The position numbers and the translations under genes are program-made. From Trueperella sp. (lineage in GTDB: Bacteria > Actinomycetota > Actinomycetes > Actinomycetales > Actinomycetaceae): a stretch of 8,039 nt of DNA. The first letter of the stretch is position 1; every line of letters starts with the position of its first letter. This document shows, piece after piece, positions 6,550-8,039 of the stretch. The notes beneath the pieces were generated by a model. The model did not search any database and had not been told where the DNA came from. It saw only the letters and a list, made by a program, of their open reading frames with translations. The stretch lies in NCBI GenBank assembly GCA_012727825.1, contig JAAYGH010000276.1, forward strand, positions 1 to 8,039, read 5' to 3'.

Positions 6550-8039
6550 CTAGCTCGAACGCCGAGCGCCGACACGAAGTGCGCCTCCCAATCCAATGAG
6601 CCCGGTGGCAACGAGAACCCCTGCGGCCGTTCGGTGTCCCGTCTCCGGTAGCGATTGCACGCCCGGCGTCGGTTCGGGCTCAGGTGTCGGTTCAGGCTCA
6701 GGTGTCGGTTCAGGCTCGGGCGTCGGCTCAGGCGTCGGCTCCGGCTCAGGTGTCGGTTCAGGTTCGGGCGTCGGCTCGGGTTCCGGTTCAGGTTCGGGCT
6801 CAGGCGTCGGTTCCGGTTCAGGCTCTGGTGTCGGCTCCGGTTCCTCCACATTAACGAACACACTTTCGGCGGGTTCAAAGAACGGCATGACGACGCGCTC
6901 GCTGGGCAGTCCCTCGAAAGGGGCCGCAACGTCGAATTCGCCCGACGCAACGACGGTGTACCACCCCTCGTCAAGGATCGAATCAAAGACAACGGCGTAT
7001 TCCCCCGCCCCCTCGGCGGACACCCGCTGTGTCTCAATCGGATCAACACCGGCCGGAACCTCTGGACTTTGTTCACCGGCCTCGGCGAAGGGGCCGTAAA
7101 GAGCTGCCGTCATCGCGTAGGTCGCCGCAACACCATCAACGCTCGGCCATGATCCTGCTGTGATCATGATGAGATCGCCGACGTGGGCACGGCCATCGAT
7201 CTCCTCAACAGAGGCGCGGGTAGACATCTGGATACCGACTGGGTCAGGTTCGTCGCGTAGAACCACCTGCTGGGTGATCTCACCAGGCGTGCCCTTGAGA
7301 TGCATGTCCTGCGCAGTCGCGTGATGACCCGTGCGAAAAGAGTGTCCTGGAATGTTTGAGTACGTGACCGACAGCGTCACCGAGCCGAAAGCCGGCGCGT
7401 CTATCGAGAAGGTCTGAGCATTCTCATTCGTGTGGCCAATGAGAGTCGAGGTGCCACCATCGGTAAAGGTCGCGCCCGTGAGAGAGGCTGTGAACGGCAC
7501 GCCCTCAATCGGAGCGCCCGTCTGCCCTCGAACGATGAAGCCGGTGAGGTGTCCGTCATCGAATATGATGTCAGCGGCGGTGTGTGGACCAGCAATTGAC
7601 CGTGCCTCATCAAGTAAAACTCGGGCTTGATCTTGCCAGGCGGTATTCGCCGTTTCAGAAAGCCCACGCGGATCATCTGTTAGTTCGTACAAGGCAAGCG
7701 TGAATGCCTCCGGCGCAATGCCCCGAGCGACATCCGCACCCCATAAATCAAGAATCGCTGCAACGACCCCAGTATTCGAGGCAGACAGGCCGGTGGCCCA
7801 CCCAGATTCACTGGGTTGTTGAATGTAAGCCGAGCCGGACAACGTGGTCGATACTGAATCGAACGGCGTTGACTCCAAACCGGGCTGATAGCTGAAGTTG
7901 AGTTGGGTGTCTCCTGTACAGAACGCTATAGGTTCTGAACTTGAGGTAAGCCCGCCAAGCCTACTCGGTTCGGAGGCAACGCGTTCCCAGCGTGCCTCAC
8001 CTGCCGACGCTCGGGGTATCAATACTGTAGACAGCGCGA
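6550..8039 (-). CDS. LPXTG-anchored surface protein (5' end beyond window)
   Basis: Secreted protein covalently attached to peptidoglycan by sortase. The frame is open to the right edge; the first in-frame start-like codon (TTG 8020-8022) has no support, so the gene is 5'-partial. Numbering from that TTG, ASA at 5-7 could be a signal-peptidase site, meaning perhaps only a signal peptide is missing. A globular region holds FCTGD (34-38) and [14 protein letters not shown] (104-117), faintly like actinobacterial Cys-Gln thioester domains, but without an obvious Gln. Then come a carboxypeptidase-regulatory-like beta module (about 155-255, [16 protein letters not shown]) and a second beta domain (about 262-390, with [11 protein letters not shown] and [12 protein letters not shown]) of a sort common in actinobacterial cell-wall proteins. 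A 60-residue EP/TP stalk (394-453) leads to LPETG (458-462). The ligand is unknown. It is not obviously linked to trmL. Confidence 0.85.
   Translation of the reverse strand, partial: ALSTVLIPRASAGEARWERVASEPSRLGGLTSSSEPIAFCTGDTQLNFSYQPGLESTPFDSVSTTLSGSAYIQQPSESGWATGLSASNTGVVAAILDLWGADVARGIAPEAFTLALYELTDDPRGLSETANTAWQDQARVLLDEARSIAGPHTAADIIFDDGHLTGFIVRGQTGAPIEGVPFTASLTGATFTDGGTSTLIGHTNENAQTFSIDAPAFGSVTLSVTYSNIPGHSFRTGHHATAQDMHLKGTPGEITQQVVLRDEPDPVGIQMSTRASVEEIDGRAHVGDLIMITAGSWPSVDGVAATYAMTAALYGPFAEAGEQSPEVPAGVDPIETQRVSAEGAGEYAVVFDSILDEGWYTVVASGEFDVAAPFEGLPSERVVMPFFEPAESVFVNVEEPEPTPEPEPEPTPEPEPEPEPEPTPEPEPTPEPEPTPEPTPEPEPTPEPEPTPEPEPTPGVQSLPETGHRTAAGVLVATGLIGLGGALRVGARRSS
6553..6651 (-). other. 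Cell-wall sorting signal (LPETG, hydrophobic span, Arg tail)
   Basis: LPETG is encoded at 6637-6651, followed by HRT, a run of small hydrophobic residues ([19 protein letters not shown]) and the terminal GARRSS. This is the standard three-part sortase signal: cleavage between Thr and Gly, membrane retention, and a positive cytoplasmic stop. It shows that the protein is exported and wall-linked. Confidence 0.92.
6664..6843 (-). repeat. Glu-Pro/Thr-Pro repeat encoding a wall-spanning stalk
   Basis: 180 bp encode 60 residues with proline at every second position, alternating with Glu or Thr (mostly EPEPTP and EPTP units of 12-18 bp). The rigid, acidic, proline-rich rod is the usual spacer that carries a surface domain through peptidoglycan. 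The plus strand here reads as Gly-Ser/Gly-Val repeats, which is only a shadow. Near-identical short units make the length prone to slippage. Confidence 0.9.

Noticed and set aside
6596..7099. Plus-strand frame rich in Gly-Ser/Gly-Val repeats
   Set aside because: It is the complement of the EP/TP stalk of the LPXTG protein; the minus strand has the coherent sorting signal and domains.
1..8039. Mobile element, CRISPR, phage defence or toxin-antitoxin system
   Set aside because: No transposase, integrase, terminal repeats, spacer arrays, tRNA or defence domains seen; gene content is core or surface-protein type.

Overview
The window looks like chromosomal DNA from a GC-rich Gram-positive actinobacterium. 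Four things point that way: a LexA box of the Actinobacteria/Mycobacterium type, an ImuA/ImuB/DnaE2 set of the actinobacterial kind, TANNNT -10 elements placed about 6 nt before start codons (leaderless genes), and an LPXTG-anchored surface protein. A host near the Actinomycetaceae is my guess from overall feel; nothing here proves the genus.

The left two thirds (about 1-5345, minus strand) is one SOS mutagenesis operon, read imuA -> imuB -> dnaE2. Both junctions are 4-bp ATGA stop/start overlaps, so the three proteins are probably translationally coupled. A perfect 16-bp LexA palindrome (5330-5345) lies just upstream of the imuA Shine-Dalgarno, so DNA damage should induce the whole set. The products form the known 'mutasome': DnaE2 is the error-prone C-family polymerase, ImuB is a catalytically dead Y-family-like adaptor carrying a probable beta-clamp motif, and ImuA is a RecA-like accessory protein. 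dnaE2 runs off the left edge without a stop, so its C-terminus is missing.

The middle (5317-6530, plus strand) holds two small housekeeping-type genes: a YbhB/YbcL-family (PEBP-like) protein and TrmL, a SPOUT tRNA 2'-O-methyltransferase. Each appears to be leaderless, with TAGGCT or TAGACT followed by exactly 6 nt and then the start codon. The trmL -10 sits in the loop of a perfect 11-bp inverted repeat whose right arm covers the start codon.

The right end (6550-8039, minus strand, convergent with trmL) is the C-terminal bulk of a secreted, sortase-anchored surface protein. It has a Glu-Pro/Thr-Pro wall-spanning stalk, LPETG, a hydrophobic segment and a basic tail. Its 5' end lies beyond the window, perhaps by only a signal peptide.

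There are no RNA genes, transposons, CRISPR arrays or phage genes that I can support. The operon is a described type of system. The most unusual items are the trmL start-site palindrome, the second LexA-like box inside dnaE2, and the surface protein's possibly degenerate thioester-like domain.
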